A program made the position numbers and the translations under genes. 64,000 nucleotides of DNA from Sulfuricella sp. T08 (lineage in GTDB: Bacteria > Pseudomonadota > Gammaproteobacteria > Burkholderiales > Sulfuricellaceae), in NCBI RefSeq assembly GCF_000971475.1, contig NZ_DF967522.1, positions 21,257 to 85,256 on the forward strand, read 5' to 3'. The notes under the pieces are model-generated. The model saw nothing but the letters and a program-made list of their open reading frames with translations. It was not told where the DNA came from and did not search any database. Numbering within the stretch: the first letter of the stretch is position 1; every line of letters begins with the position of its first letter. Positions 54,212 to 63,331 of the stretch are shown here, piece after piece.

Positions 54212-55987
54212 ATGCCCCGTCCAGAAATGAACAGCAGGGAACTTTACCTGCGCTTACTCCAAAACGTCCTGCCCTACTGGCGTACTTTCGCCCTGTCCGT
54301 TGTAAGCATGGTGGCGCTGGCAGCAACCGAGCCCCTTTTCCCTGCGCTGATGAAGCCCCTGCTCGACAACGGCTTCGTCAACCGGAACATTGAAATGACC
54401 TGGCTGGTGCCGGTGGCCCTGATCGGCTTGTTCCTGTTGCGCGGCTTGCTCACCTATGCGGGATCCTATGCCATCGCCTGGGTCGGCAATAAAGTGGTGA
54501 TGGATCTGCGCGACCAGATGTTCCGCAAAATCATCGCCCTGCCCATCCCCTACTATGACAACAGCAGCACCGGATCGCTCATCTCAAAAGTGGTGTACGA
54601 CGTGGGGCAGGTAACCGCCGCAGCGACCAGCGCCATTACCGTGCTGGTGCGCGACTCCCTGACCATAGTCGGACTTCTGGGATGGATGCTGTATCTCAAC
54701 TGGAAGCTGACTCTGGTCAGCCTGGTTATCGCGCCCATCGTCGCCCTCATCGTCACGGCATTCAGCGGCCGCCTGCGGGCAATGAGCCGGGAAGCCCAGC
54801 GTTCCATGGGCAACATCACCCAGGTGCTGGAGGAAACCATAGGCTGCAACAAAGTAGTCAAGGTCTTCGGCGGTCAGGAATATGAAGCGAAGCGCTTCTT
54901 CGAAGCCAACAACCTGGTGCGCCGCTTCAACATGAAGCAGACCATCGCGGCAGCGGCCTCGGTACCTCTCGTACAGTTCTTCGCCGCCGTGGCATTGGCC
55001 ATCATAGTGTATATCGCCATCGACCAGTCCTCCGCCGACCAGACCACGGTAGGCGGATTCGTTTCCTTCATCACCGCCATGCTGATGCTGCTGACACCAC
55101 TGAAACGCCTGACCGGCGTTAATGAAAGCATGCAACGGGGGCTGGCTGCGGCCGAAAGCGTATTCGAACTGATCGATCAGGAATCCGAACCGGACAGCGG
55201 CACCGAACCGCTCCCCCGCGCCAGCGGCCAGGTCGAATTCCGTGACTTGGGCCTCACCTATCGACCAGAAGAATCGCCGGCGCTGGATGGCATTTCCCTT
55301 ATCATCGAACCGGGCGAAACCATTGCCTTGGTGGGACCATCCGGTAGCGGCAAGACCTCGCTCGTCAATCTCATCCCGCGCTTCTACCATCCCACTTCGG
55401 GCCAGCTCCTGATCGACGGACATAATGTCGAACACATCAAACTCTCCGACCTGCGCGCCAATATCGCCGTGGTCAGCCAGGACGTGACCCTGTTCAACGA
55501 CACTGTCGCCGCCAACATCGCCTATGGCGTCATGCGCGGCGCCAACGAGGCGGAAATCGTGGCCGCCGCCGAAGCTGCCCATGCGATGGAATTCATTCTC
55601 CGCATGCCGCAAGGCCTGCAGACCCTGATCGGTGAAAACGGCGTGCGCCTGTCGGGCGGTCAGCGCCAGCGACTGGCCATTGCCCGCGCCATTTTGAAAA
55701 ATGCCCCTATCCTGATCCTGGACGAAGCCACCTCAGCCCTCGACACCGAATCCGAACGCCACGTCCAGGCAGCACTGGAAACCTTGATGCAGGGGCGGAC
55801 CACCATCGTCATCGCACACCGGCTTTCGACGATAGAAAAGGCTGACCGCATCGTGGTGCTGCAAAAGGGGCGCATCGCCGAAATCGGCAGCCATCGGGAA
55901 CTGCTGGATAGAAAGGGTATTTATGCCCATCTTTACCACATCCAGTTCGCGCAGGACCATCTGCCGCAGGCCGGCGAACAAACATGA
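54212..55987 (+). CDS. msbA: Lipid A / LPS-core flippase MsbA (ABC transporter)
   Basis: 591 residues. Exporter with six membrane helices (about 20-315) and a C-terminal ATPase: Walker A GPSGSGKTS near 373-381, Q-loop VVSQDVTLFND near 412, signature LSGGQRQRLAIARA near 476-489, Walker B ILILDEATSALD near 497-508 and H-loop IAHRLST. Moves lipid A-core across the inner membrane. Starts at 54212 (MPRPEMNSREL) or 54227 (MNSREL). It sits inside the LPS core cluster and overlaps the next gene (ATGA). Confidence 0.95.
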   Translation: MPRPEMNSRELYLRLLQNVLPYWRTFALSVVSMVALAATEPLFPALMKPLLDNGFVNRNIEMTWLVPVALIGLFLLRGLLTYAGSYAIAWVGNKVVMDLRDQMFRKIIALPIPYYDNSSTGSLISKVVYDVGQVTAAATSAITVLVRDSLTIVGLLGWMLYLNWKLTLVSLVIAPIVALIVTAFSGRLRAMSREAQRSMGNITQVLEETIGCNKVVKVFGGQEYEAKRFFEANNLVRRFNMKQTIAAAASVPLVQFFAAVALAIIVYIAIDQSSADQTTVGGFVSFITAMLMLLTPLKRLTGVNESMQRGLAAAESVFELIDQESEPDSGTEPLPRASGQVEFRDLGLTYRPEESPALDGISLIIEPGETIALVGPSGSGKTSLVNLIPRFYHPTSGQLLIDGHNVEHIKLSDLRANIAVVSQDVTLFNDTVAANIAYGVMRGANEAEIVAAAEAAHAMEFILRMPQGLQTLIGENGVRLSGGQRQRLAIARAILKNAPILILDEATSALDTESERHVQAALETLMQGRTTIVIAHRLSTIEKADRIVVLQKGRIAEIGSHRELLDRKGIYAHLYHIQFAQDHLPQAGEQT

Positions 55988-57150
55988 GCGCCACCCTCTC
56001 TCCTAGCTCTCTCCCGGAGGGAGAGAGGGACGCGGTCTCGCTGCGCGAGGATCGCATTAGCCTGCATATCGTCCATACCGAGGCCTCCCTGGGCTGGGGT
56101 GGCCAGGAAATCCGCATTCTCACCGAAGCGGCCGGCATGATGCTGCGCGGCCATCAGGTTACGCTGCTATGCCCGGCGAAGGCCAAAATATACGAGGAAG
56201 CCAGGCTCCGCGGCATTCCCGCAGTGGCACTGCCGATCGGCAGGAAGAACCTGCGTGGCGTCCTGGCTCTGCATCGCTGGCTGTGGAATAATCCCGCCGA
56301 TATTCTCAATACCCACAGCTCGACGGATACCTGGCTGGCAGCGCTGACTTCCTTGCTGCCAGGAGCGCAGGCACCGATCGTACGTACCCGCCACATTTCG
56401 GCCCCTATCCCGAACAATCGGGCAACGCGCTGGCTGTATCAACGTGCGACTCGCCACATCGTCACAACTGGCGAAAAGCTGCGGCACCAACTGATTACCG
56501 TCAACGGCTACAGGCCGGAAAGCATCACCTCCGTACCCACAGGAATTGACCCCAGCCGCTTCATACCCGGCGACAAACTACTCGCCCGCCGACAGCTTGG
56601 GCTGCCGGAAGAAGGCGCGATCATCGGCATCGTCGCCACGCTGCGCAGCTGGAAGGGCCACGCCTATTTGCTGGATGCCTTCGCGACATTGGGAAACCCC
56701 ACAGCCCGCCTGCTGATCGTTGGCGATGGCCCGCAGCGGGATGCCCTACAGAAGAAAGTGGTCGAGCTGGGTCTGCAAGAACGTGTCATCATGCCCGGCA
56801 ACCAGCGCGATGTACTGCCCTGGCTGCAAGCCATGGATATTTTCGTCCTGCCCTCCTACGCCAACGAAGGCGTGCCACAGGCCCTGCTGCAAGCCATGCT
56901 GTGCGCCCTGCCGATTGTAACCACTCCAGTGGGCAGCATCCTCGATGCAGTACAGGATGGGACAAACGGATTGATTGTAGAACCCAAAAATGCTGAAGCG
57001 CTGCAACAGGCGCTGGAGCACTTATTGAAAGAACCGGAGCTTCGTCGTGAGCTAGGGGAACACGCTCGCATAGATGGGTTGGAGAAATTCGGACTCCAGG
57101 CCATGCTCGACAAAATGGAAGCGATCTTCCTCAACGCGACCCATGTCTAG
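55984..57150 (+). CDS. GT4 glycosyltransferase, repeat-derived N-terminus
   Basis: 388 residues. The family body starts near residue 26 (SLHIVHTEASLGWGGQEIRI), with SVPTGIDPSRFIPG near 181-194, GIVATLRSWKGH near 216-227 and PSYANEGVPQALLQAMLCAL near 297-316. The first about 17 codons (LSPSSLPEGERDA) are a CTCTCC...GGAGAG repeat, and the ATG overlaps the msbA stop (ATGA). Translation coupling with msbA seems to have been kept while the repeat lengthened the N-terminus. Sugar donor unknown. Confidence 0.88.
   Translation: MSATLSPSSLPEGERDAVSLREDRISLHIVHTEASLGWGGQEIRILTEAAGMMLRGHQVTLLCPAKAKIYEEARLRGIPAVALPIGRKNLRGVLALHRWLWNNPADILNTHSSTDTWLAALTSLLPGAQAPIVRTRHISAPIPNNRATRWLYQRATRHIVTTGEKLRHQLITVNGYRPESITSVPTGIDPSRFIPGDKLLARRQLGLPEEGAIIGIVATLRSWKGHAYLLDAFATLGNPTARLLIVGDGPQRDALQKKVVELGLQERVIMPGNQRDVLPWLQAMDIFVLPSYANEGVPQALLQAMLCALPIVTTPVGSILDAVQDGTNGLIVEPKNAEALQQALEHLLKEPELRRELGEHARIDGLEKFGLQAMLDKMEAIFLNATHV
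55993..56031. repeat. CTCTCCC repeat at the 5' end of the GT4 gene
   Basis: CCCTCTCTCC, then CTCTCTCCC-GGA-GGGAGAGAG. A diverged member of the family also found at 53997-54123 and 63882-63923. Confidence 0.7.
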
Positions 57151-58255
57151 CCGTTTAATTCCGCGCCTCAAGGTATTGGCGCTAGCCGCAAGAAATAGAC
57201 TAACAATGCTCGGCCGGCGCAAACCGCCAGTTTCGCCTCGTCGTATTCTCGTTGCCCATCACTTGCTATTGGGCGACACTCTGATGCTGACACCGTTGTT
57301 GGCCAAATTACGCGTACGTTACCCGAATGCAAAGATCGTCATAGCCACCCCCAAGGCTATTGTTCCTCTCTACCAACATCGCCCTTACGGGGTAATCAGC
57401 ATTCCCTATGACCCGCGCGATGGCAGCACCCTCAAGATGTTGCTTAATGCGGGGGGCTTCGATCTCGCCATCGTCCCTGGTGACAACCGTTACAGCTGGC
57501 TGGCTCTGGCCGCCGGCGCGCGCTGGATCGTGGCATTCTCCGGTGACCGCCCAGCCTACAAAAGCTGGCCAGTTGACCGTCTCGTTCCATATCCCAGCCA
57601 ACCTGCTGCCTGGGGCGACATGGTTTCCGGGCTGATAGACGGCTCGGCACCGGCACCCTACAAGCCCGAAGATTGGCCAGCGCCGGACTCCCGCCCCTTC
57701 ACTTTGCCACAGCAGCCATATTGCGTCCTGCACGTAGGGGCAAGTACTGTGCTCAGGCTGTGGAGTCCGGAAAAGTGGCGCGCTTTAACCGAATTCCTGA
57801 CAAAATGTGGACTCCAGATTGTCTGGAGCGGTGGCCCAGGTGAACAACGATTTGTCGACGAAATCGATCCGGACAAAAAACATCTTTCGTTTGCCGACCA
57901 GCTAGACTTGGCTCAACTGTGGCAGCTGTTAGCCCACGCCAGACTACTGGTCTGTCCTGACACTGGCGTGGCCCACCTCGGCCGCATCGTCGGTACCCCA
58001 ACGGTGACGCTGTTTGGGCCGGGTTCGCCGGTCCTCTTCGGTGCGGGCGAATTCTGGCGAAATAGTCTATACCGTGCCGTCATGGTTGATGATTTCCCTT
58101 GCCGGGATCAACGCGTGCTTTTCAGACGAACCATAGGCTGGGTGAGGCGGTGCAGTCGCGGGCCGCGTGAATGCCTCTCTGTCGGAGCGTGCATGGACGG
58201 CATTCAGGTGGCTGATGTACGCCGGGCCATCGAAGAACTGGGAATACACGAGTAG
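57143..58255 (+). CDS. GT9 heptosyltransferase-like protein
   Basis: 370 residues. Glycosyltransferase family 9: RRILVAHHLLLGDTLMLTPLL near 34-54 (LLLGDTLMLTP core), HVGASTVLRLWSPEKWRAL near 201-219 and CPDTGVAHLGRIVGTPTVTLFG near 272-293 (VAHLGRIVGTPTV core). The ATG at 57143 overlaps the preceding stop. The C-terminus has four Cys residues. Directly abutting the next gene (starts at the following base). Confidence 0.85.
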   Translation: MSSRLIPRLKVLALAARNRLTMLGRRKPPVSPRRILVAHHLLLGDTLMLTPLLAKLRVRYPNAKIVIATPKAIVPLYQHRPYGVISIPYDPRDGSTLKMLLNAGGFDLAIVPGDNRYSWLALAAGARWIVAFSGDRPAYKSWPVDRLVPYPSQPAAWGDMVSGLIDGSAPAPYKPEDWPAPDSRPFTLPQQPYCVLHVGASTVLRLWSPEKWRALTEFLTKCGLQIVWSGGPGEQRFVDEIDPDKKHLSFADQLDLAQLWQLLAHARLLVCPDTGVAHLGRIVGTPTVTLFGPGSPVLFGAGEFWRNSLYRAVMVDDFPCRDQRVLFRRTIGWVRRCSRGPRECLSVGACMDGIQVADVRRAIEELGIHE

Positions 58256-59419
58256 ATGAGCAAGGTCTGCTACCAAATCAACCTGCAGCAAGGCTTCGGC
58301 GGAGGGGAGGCCTATACCCGTTTCTTCAGCAACGTACTGCAGCAGCTTGGCTGGCAGGTTACGCTTTTCGTCCACAAGAACGCAGGTTTCTGGCGAAAAC
58401 TGGACATGCCCGGCGTCACACTTGTTCCAGTCGGTAGTTATGAAGAAATCCATGGCCACTTGCCGGCTGAACGCTCCTTGTTCATCACCCATTCCCCTAC
58501 AATCGGCAAACTGGCCGACACGCTTGCCAGCAAGCACATCCTCACCGGTTTCGCCCACATGCCGCTGTACAACCGGAATCCGGAGCCATTCAGGCCCTAC
58601 CACCTTATTTTCGCCGTTTCCGGCCACGTCATCGACAGCCTGCGCGCGGCAGGTATCGACAATTATTATGAAGAGCCTCTCTACGGCGTGGCCGATCTGA
58701 CACGCCCGGCTAAAGAACAAGAAACGACGATCCGCGCCGCATCGGTTTACGACTGGGACACCCGCAAGGTGCGCGACCGCCTCCTGAGCCATCTATACCC
58801 CGCTTGGTTCGCACTCAAGCCCGAGGAGTATTTCAAGAAAAGAAAAGGCCTGACGCTGGGTATTGTCTCGCGCTTAACGCCGATCAAGCAATTTCCACTG
58901 ATGTTCGGCATCCTCGCCCCCATCCTTCGGCAGTTCCCTGACGTCAATCTGGAAATCTTCGGCAGCGGTGGCTACGCGTCGGTGCGTGACTTGCGTAGAA
59001 GCCTCAATCCTATTGCCGACCAAGTGCGCTGGTGGGGGCACCAGAACAACATGAGCGCGATTTATCCACACCTGGATTTTCTGCTCACCGGGCTGCCGGA
59101 AAAGGAAGCGCTCGGACTCAACGTAATCGAGGCTCAAGCTTGTGGCACGCCAGTACTGGCAGTAAATGCCCCACCTTTCACCGAGACCGTGGTCGAAGGA
59201 GAAACCGGCTATTTCTTCACCGACCCGCGTCAGGATGACGGCCGCGATTTCGCGCGGCTGCTCGGCAAGCTCCGTACTGCGGACGGAGAATTCCTCGACC
59301 CACGCCGGGCAACGACGCACCTCGAAAGCTTTTCCCTAGCACAATTCTCGCAACGCGTGAAACGGGCAATGACCGCTGCAGCGCGTCTTCTGGAATCCCA
59401 ACCCGTTTTAACCTCCTAA
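58256..59419 (+). CDS. GT4 glycosyltransferase
   Basis: 387 residues. N-terminus with QINLQQGFGGGEAYTRFFSN, resembling GT4 donors, SRLTPIKQFPLMFGIL near 202-217, LEIFGSGG near 230-237 and a modified EX7E region KEALGLNVIEAQACGTPVLAV near 282-302 (E-ALGLNVIE). LPS core assembly is likely from context. It starts one base after the previous stop. Confidence 0.83.
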   Translation: MSKVCYQINLQQGFGGGEAYTRFFSNVLQQLGWQVTLFVHKNAGFWRKLDMPGVTLVPVGSYEEIHGHLPAERSLFITHSPTIGKLADTLASKHILTGFAHMPLYNRNPEPFRPYHLIFAVSGHVIDSLRAAGIDNYYEEPLYGVADLTRPAKEQETTIRAASVYDWDTRKVRDRLLSHLYPAWFALKPEEYFKKRKGLTLGIVSRLTPIKQFPLMFGILAPILRQFPDVNLEIFGSGGYASVRDLRRSLNPIADQVRWWGHQNNMSAIYPHLDFLLTGLPEKEALGLNVIEAQACGTPVLAVNAPPFTETVVEGETGYFFTDPRQDDGRDFARLLGKLRTADGEFLDPRRATTHLESFSLAQFSQRVKRAMTAAARLLESQPVLTS

Positions 59420-59508
59420 GACCCTTTAAATATATAATTTTTGTATGCGCACAAAAATGTAGAACCGCCGGCGACCCATATGCAAACCTGTCACGTAACA
59501 CACTAGAT

Positions 59509-60744
59509 ATGAAATCCACTTTTAAATACCCGTTTGAATTTTTTGCACTTGCTGCATTAATTTTATTCATCCCATTACTGGAAGCTCCGAAAAATATTTT
59601 CTGGCTCGCTTTTATCTGCATTTGGTTTACCAACCGAATTCGTGCAAAAGATTTTGGCGGCGCGTGGGATATATGGGATAGCCTGATTGGTTTCTGGATA
59701 TTATCCGGCTATCTAATCTCTGCCTTTTCCGGATTACATGGCGGCGAATGGGGGGGCGCAAACGACATTCTGCGATATGGCTCGATACTGTGGGTAATCA
59801 AACGTAGTGGCTACAGCCGGACGGAACTCCGCTGGCTAACAATCGTTATCATATGCTCCACGTTCATCGCACTAAGTCATGCTTTGTGGAGCCTGTTTGT
59901 CACTCATACCAAGCATGCCCTTGAGCTTAACTCCGTCGGGCACGTCAACCACAGTGCAATTTATCTGGCAATCAGCTATGGCGCTCTCCTTTCCCTTACC
60001 CTGGCGTTCTGGAGAAAAAACAATTCAGGCCTGCGAATTCTCAGCGCTCTGCTCACCACGCTTTTTGCAGTGTCTATTTTCATTTCAGCCAGTCGGGCAG
60101 CCGTGGGAGTAGCGCTGCTACTTACATTGATTCTGGGCTTGGTCTGGCTGAAACGCTCAAAATACCCGCTTGCGATCTTATTTATTGCAGCCACACTATT
60201 GGCAGGTGGCGCATACATTACCCACACTGAAGTCATACAGAAACAGGAAAGCAATACGAAAGCCGGCATTATTCTGTCATACCGGGATGTCATCTGGAAC
60301 ACAGCGCTTGTTGCCTGGCACAAATATCCGGCATTTGGTGTCGGCATGAATAACTACAACCAAATCCGTATGGGGAAAATTAAAGCCTGGCTGGAGGAGT
60401 CTGGCAAACCTTATGTGGAATCTCAATATTTATTCGCGCCGCACGCCCACAACCTTTATATTAATTCCCTTGCAGAACGGGGATTGTTAGGCACTGCGAC
60501 ACTGCTGAGCGTGCTTATATCCTGGCTTTATTGGCTTATCCGGTTCGCCCCGAAAGGCGACGACGAAGATTTGGCATGGGGACTGTGGGGTGGCAGTTTT
60601 AGCGCATGGTTTATTACTATAGGCGTTGGCCTTGCCAACACCACCCTCCATCACGAACATGCGATCCTGAGCGTCATGTTGCTGGGCATGTGGCTAGCCT
60701 ATCTTAAACTAGAGGCTCACCCGTCCGCCCAATGCACGCCGTGA
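59509..60744 (+). CDS. waaL: O-antigen ligase / Wzy_C-family membrane protein (WaaL-like)
   Basis: 411 residues, about 11-12 membrane helices. Wzy_C motif area: SASRAAVGVAL near 187-197 and the large periplasmic loop with PAFGVGMNNYNQI near 276-288 and HAHNLYINSLAERGLLG near 312-328. Ligates O-antigen or another glycan to lipid A-core. No ribosome site is evident. This stretch (59420-60700) is visibly richer in A+T than the genes before it, suggesting separate acquisition (by eye). Confidence 0.85.
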   Translation: MKSTFKYPFEFFALAALILFIPLLEAPKNIFWLAFICIWFTNRIRAKDFGGAWDIWDSLIGFWILSGYLISAFSGLHGGEWGGANDILRYGSILWVIKRSGYSRTELRWLTIVIICSTFIALSHALWSLFVTHTKHALELNSVGHVNHSAIYLAISYGALLSLTLAFWRKNNSGLRILSALLTTLFAVSIFISASRAAVGVALLLTLILGLVWLKRSKYPLAILFIAATLLAGGAYITHTEVIQKQESNTKAGIILSYRDVIWNTALVAWHKYPAFGVGMNNYNQIRMGKIKAWLEESGKPYVESQYLFAPHAHNLYINSLAERGLLGTATLLSVLISWLYWLIRFAPKGDDEDLAWGLWGGSFSAWFITIGVGLANTTLHHEHAILSVMLLGMWLAYLKLEAHPSAQCTP

Positions 60745-61796
60745 ATGTAATCCCAACACTTTCCACACCCATATTTCTGGTAATTCGCCGCGATAATATT
60801 GGCGATCTGGTTTGCACAACCCCCTTATTTACAGCCCTAAGGAAACACTTCCCTGATGCGCGCATTTACGCTTTAGTAAATAGCTACAATAAAGCAGTAT
60901 TGGAGAACAACCCGGAAATTAATCAGGTTTTTTGGTATGCCAAGGCAAAGCACCAGGCTGGTTGGAAAGGTAAGCTATCGGCCTATTGGCATCGACTCTG
61001 CTTAATTATCCAGTTGAGGCGAATGAAGTTTGATTATGCCATTCTGGCCAGCCCAGGATTCCAACCCCGCTCTCTCCAGCTAGCCAGATGGATTAGGCCC
61101 AAGCACATCATCGGTTATACCGAAAATGGAAACACGCAAGGCTCCTCTATCGACATTGCCATTCCCCGCACCGTTCATCATCCGATGCACGAGGCCGAGG
61201 ACGTTTTTCGGCTGCTTGCACCCCTCGGGATTACAGGCGAACCGCCGGCAGCCCTTGTTTTTCCTGACGAGACCGAGGTTTGCCGCGCAAGAGATACAAT
61301 AAAAATCCAGGCATGGGAATCAAAATCCACAATTGGCATCCATATCAGCGCCCGGAAGCCCAGCCAACGCTGGCCTGCGGATCGTTTTGCGGCGCTAATT
61401 CGTAAGCTGTACGCAGAGTACCAAGCCAATTTTCTGTTGTTCTGGTCCCCTGGCGACGACACCAACCCACTGCACCCCGGGGATGACGCCAAAGCCAAAG
61501 AAATCATGGACGCATTACCCGATGTTCCCATTCTTGCCTATCCGACCCATAAACTTGGGCAATTGATCGCCGGGTTGTCATTGTGCCGCATGGTTGTTTG
61601 CAGCGATGGCGGGGCCATGCATCTTGCTGCCGGTCTTGGCAAACCAATACTGTGCTTTTTTGGCAAATCGGAAAGCACTCGGTGGCACCCTTGGGGTGTT
61701 CCCTATGTGCTGCTACAACCGCAAAGCCTCGATGTTAAAGATGTGAGCGTAGAAGATGCCTATAATGGCACGAAGAGCTTGCTGGATGGATGCTGA
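60732..61796 (+). CDS. GT9 heptosyltransferase (WaaF/RfaF-like)
   Basis: 354 residues. IRRDNIGDLVCTTPLFTAL near 18-36, GIHISARKPSQRWPADRF near 197-214 and CSDGGAMHLAAGLGKPILCFFG near 289-310 (SDGGAMHLAAGLGKP core) place it in family 9. Overlaps waaL by 13 bp. GTG at 60741 (VNVIPTL) is an alternative start. Confidence 0.86.
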   Translation: MHAVNVIPTLSTPIFLVIRRDNIGDLVCTTPLFTALRKHFPDARIYALVNSYNKAVLENNPEINQVFWYAKAKHQAGWKGKLSAYWHRLCLIIQLRRMKFDYAILASPGFQPRSLQLARWIRPKHIIGYTENGNTQGSSIDIAIPRTVHHPMHEAEDVFRLLAPLGITGEPPAALVFPDETEVCRARDTIKIQAWESKSTIGIHISARKPSQRWPADRFAALIRKLYAEYQANFLLFWSPGDDTNPLHPGDDAKAKEIMDALPDVPILAYPTHKLGQLIAGLSLCRMVVCSDGGAMHLAAGLGKPILCFFGKSESTRWHPWGVPYVLLQPQSLDVKDVSVEDAYNGTKSLLDGC

Positions 61797-61808
61797 TAGT
61801 GCGTAGTA

Positions 61809-61925
61809 GCCTGGATGAAGCCTAGCGTAATCCGGGAGTGCCCGGCAGGGCGCAATAGTCCCTCCACCAACCCAACCCACCACCCGGCGGGCGCCCCGGA
61901 TTACGGCCTTTGGCCTTCATCCAGA
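61809..61925. repeat. Inverted repeat (ggatgaag...taatccggg type)
   Basis: CCTGGATGAAGCC and GCGTAATCCGGG (61809-61836) face CCCCGGATTACGGCC and CCTTCATCCAGA (61894-61925). It resembles the CCCGGATGAAG...AATCCGGG palindromes known as dispersed intergenic repeats. Lies between the last GT9 gene and the convergent ATPase gene. Confidence 0.75.
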
Positions 61926-62006
61926 CGACACCGCTTGTGCCAACTACCAGTTTTAATTACACCCGATCGCCCGCACTGTAATTGCCGAAATTATCGCAGT
62001 CACAGT

Positions 62007-63170
62007 CTACCCATCCAATGATGCGCACAATTGCGCCACATCTTTCGCCGGCAAAACCTCTACTTTTTCAGCAATCGGATAACCTGTTTCAACAGGGGCA
62101 ACAATATACGCTTGTTCGAGCTGCAAATCCTTCATCGCGGACCAGAAACCTTTTGACAAAGAGGGCGCGCTGGAAAGTTTGATCTCAAATCCTATTCTTC
62201 TCTCACCACGTTCCGCCACAACATCCATTTCCGCACCTGTCGCCGTACGGTAAAAAGATAACTGCCACTGCGGTGACAATAATTGCGCAATCTGCTCCAA
62301 CACCCATCCTTCCCACGATGGCCCAACGACGGGATGTCCGGCAAGTTCATCCAGGCTGCGAATTCCGAGTAGCGCGTGCAACAACCCACTGTCGCGCAAA
62401 TAGATTTTCGGAGATTTCACCAAACGCTTGCCTAAATTGACATGTAATGGGGGCAGCCGCCTGACCATATAGGTCGCCTCAAGAATTTCCAGATAATGCT
62501 GCACGGTAGGTGCTGAAACCCCGAAACCAGAAGCCAGTCGCGATGCATTCCACATCTGCCCATGCAGATGAGCAAGCATCCGCCAGAAGCGATGCAACGT
62601 CGGACCGGGAATCCGAATGCCGAAAGCGGGGATATCACGTTCCAAATGCGTGATGATGAAAGACTCGCGCCACGCGAGAGAAGCCTCTTCCGATTCGGCC
62701 AACCAACTTAACGGATACCCGCCACGCAGCCAAAACACGCCAATGTCAGCTTTTTTTGGCTTAATTTCGCTGACATCGAAAGGCGCCAACTCATGAAAAG
62801 AAATTCGACCTGCCAAGGATTCTGAAGTCTGCCTTAACAACTGCGGCGAAGCCGAACCCAACAACAGAAATCGTCCAGGGCGACGGTTTTCATCGATCAA
62901 CGCGCGCAAAACGGGGAACAAGTCAGGCTGCCGTTGAATCTCATCAAGCACAACAAGTTGATCCACGTGGCGAGACAAAAATAACTCCGGATCAGCCAAC
63001 TTGGCCAGATCAGAAGGCCTCTCGAGATCCAGATACAGGCTATTTACATGGCTTGACCCGACAGAACGCGCCAGCGTGGTTTTACCTGCCTGTCGAGGCC
63101 CCAAAAGAGCGACGGCAGGGAATTGAACCAACGCTTTTTCAATATTCGGAAGAATTCTGCGGATTATCAT
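62007..63170 (-). CDS. AAA_14/DUF4143 ATPase
   Basis: 387 residues. Walker A LLGPRQAGKTTLA near 22-34, Walker B LVVLDEIQRQPDLFP near 72-86, sensor LLLGSASPQLLRQTSESLAGR near 102-122 (GSASPQLLR core), then the C-terminal DUF4143 winged/nuclease-like domain (about 200-350) with ATGAEMDVVAERGERRIGFEIK (AEMDVV...GFEIK), which looks like a PD-(D/E)xK core. Family members are scattered, often horizontally moved, and of unknown role. Its placement between LPS and nucleotide-sugar genes looks like an insertion. Confidence 0.85.
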   Translation of the reverse strand: MIIRRILPNIEKALVQFPAVALLGPRQAGKTTLARSVGSSHVNSLYLDLERPSDLAKLADPELFLSRHVDQLVVLDEIQRQPDLFPVLRALIDENRRPGRFLLLGSASPQLLRQTSESLAGRISFHELAPFDVSEIKPKKADIGVFWLRGGYPLSWLAESEEASLAWRESFIITHLERDIPAFGIRIPGPTLHRFWRMLAHLHGQMWNASRLASGFGVSAPTVQHYLEILEATYMVRRLPPLHVNLGKRLVKSPKIYLRDSGLLHALLGIRSLDELAGHPVVGPSWEGWVLEQIAQLLSPQWQLSFYRTATGAEMDVVAERGERRIGFEIKLSSAPSLSKGFWSAMKDLQLEQAYIVAPVETGYPIAEKVEVLPAKDVAQLCASLDG

Positions 63171-63199
63171 TACTGCATATTAAAAGGCTATCTTTCTAA

Positions 63200-63331
63200 A
63201 TGCAATATTTATTCGCTGAGGGCATCGCCGAAGACTTTGGGTTAGAAGATGAAGACGTGAGCGACGCACTGGACGGTTTTGAAAAACTGCAGGCTGGCTT
63301 TAAGGTTAACAGCGCGGAAAGAAACTCATGA
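63200..63331 (+). CDS. Possible 43-residue acidic ORF
   Basis: ATG at 63200 to TGA at 63331: [20 protein letters not shown] and 23 more residues, with acidic clusters. AAGG lies 11 nt upstream, a poor spacing. Its end overlaps the stop of the convergent CapD-like gene. I do not recognise it; it may be a gene remnant or chance. Confidence 0.25.
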   Translation: MQYLFAEGIAEDFGLEDEDVSDALDGFEKLQAGFKVNSAERNS

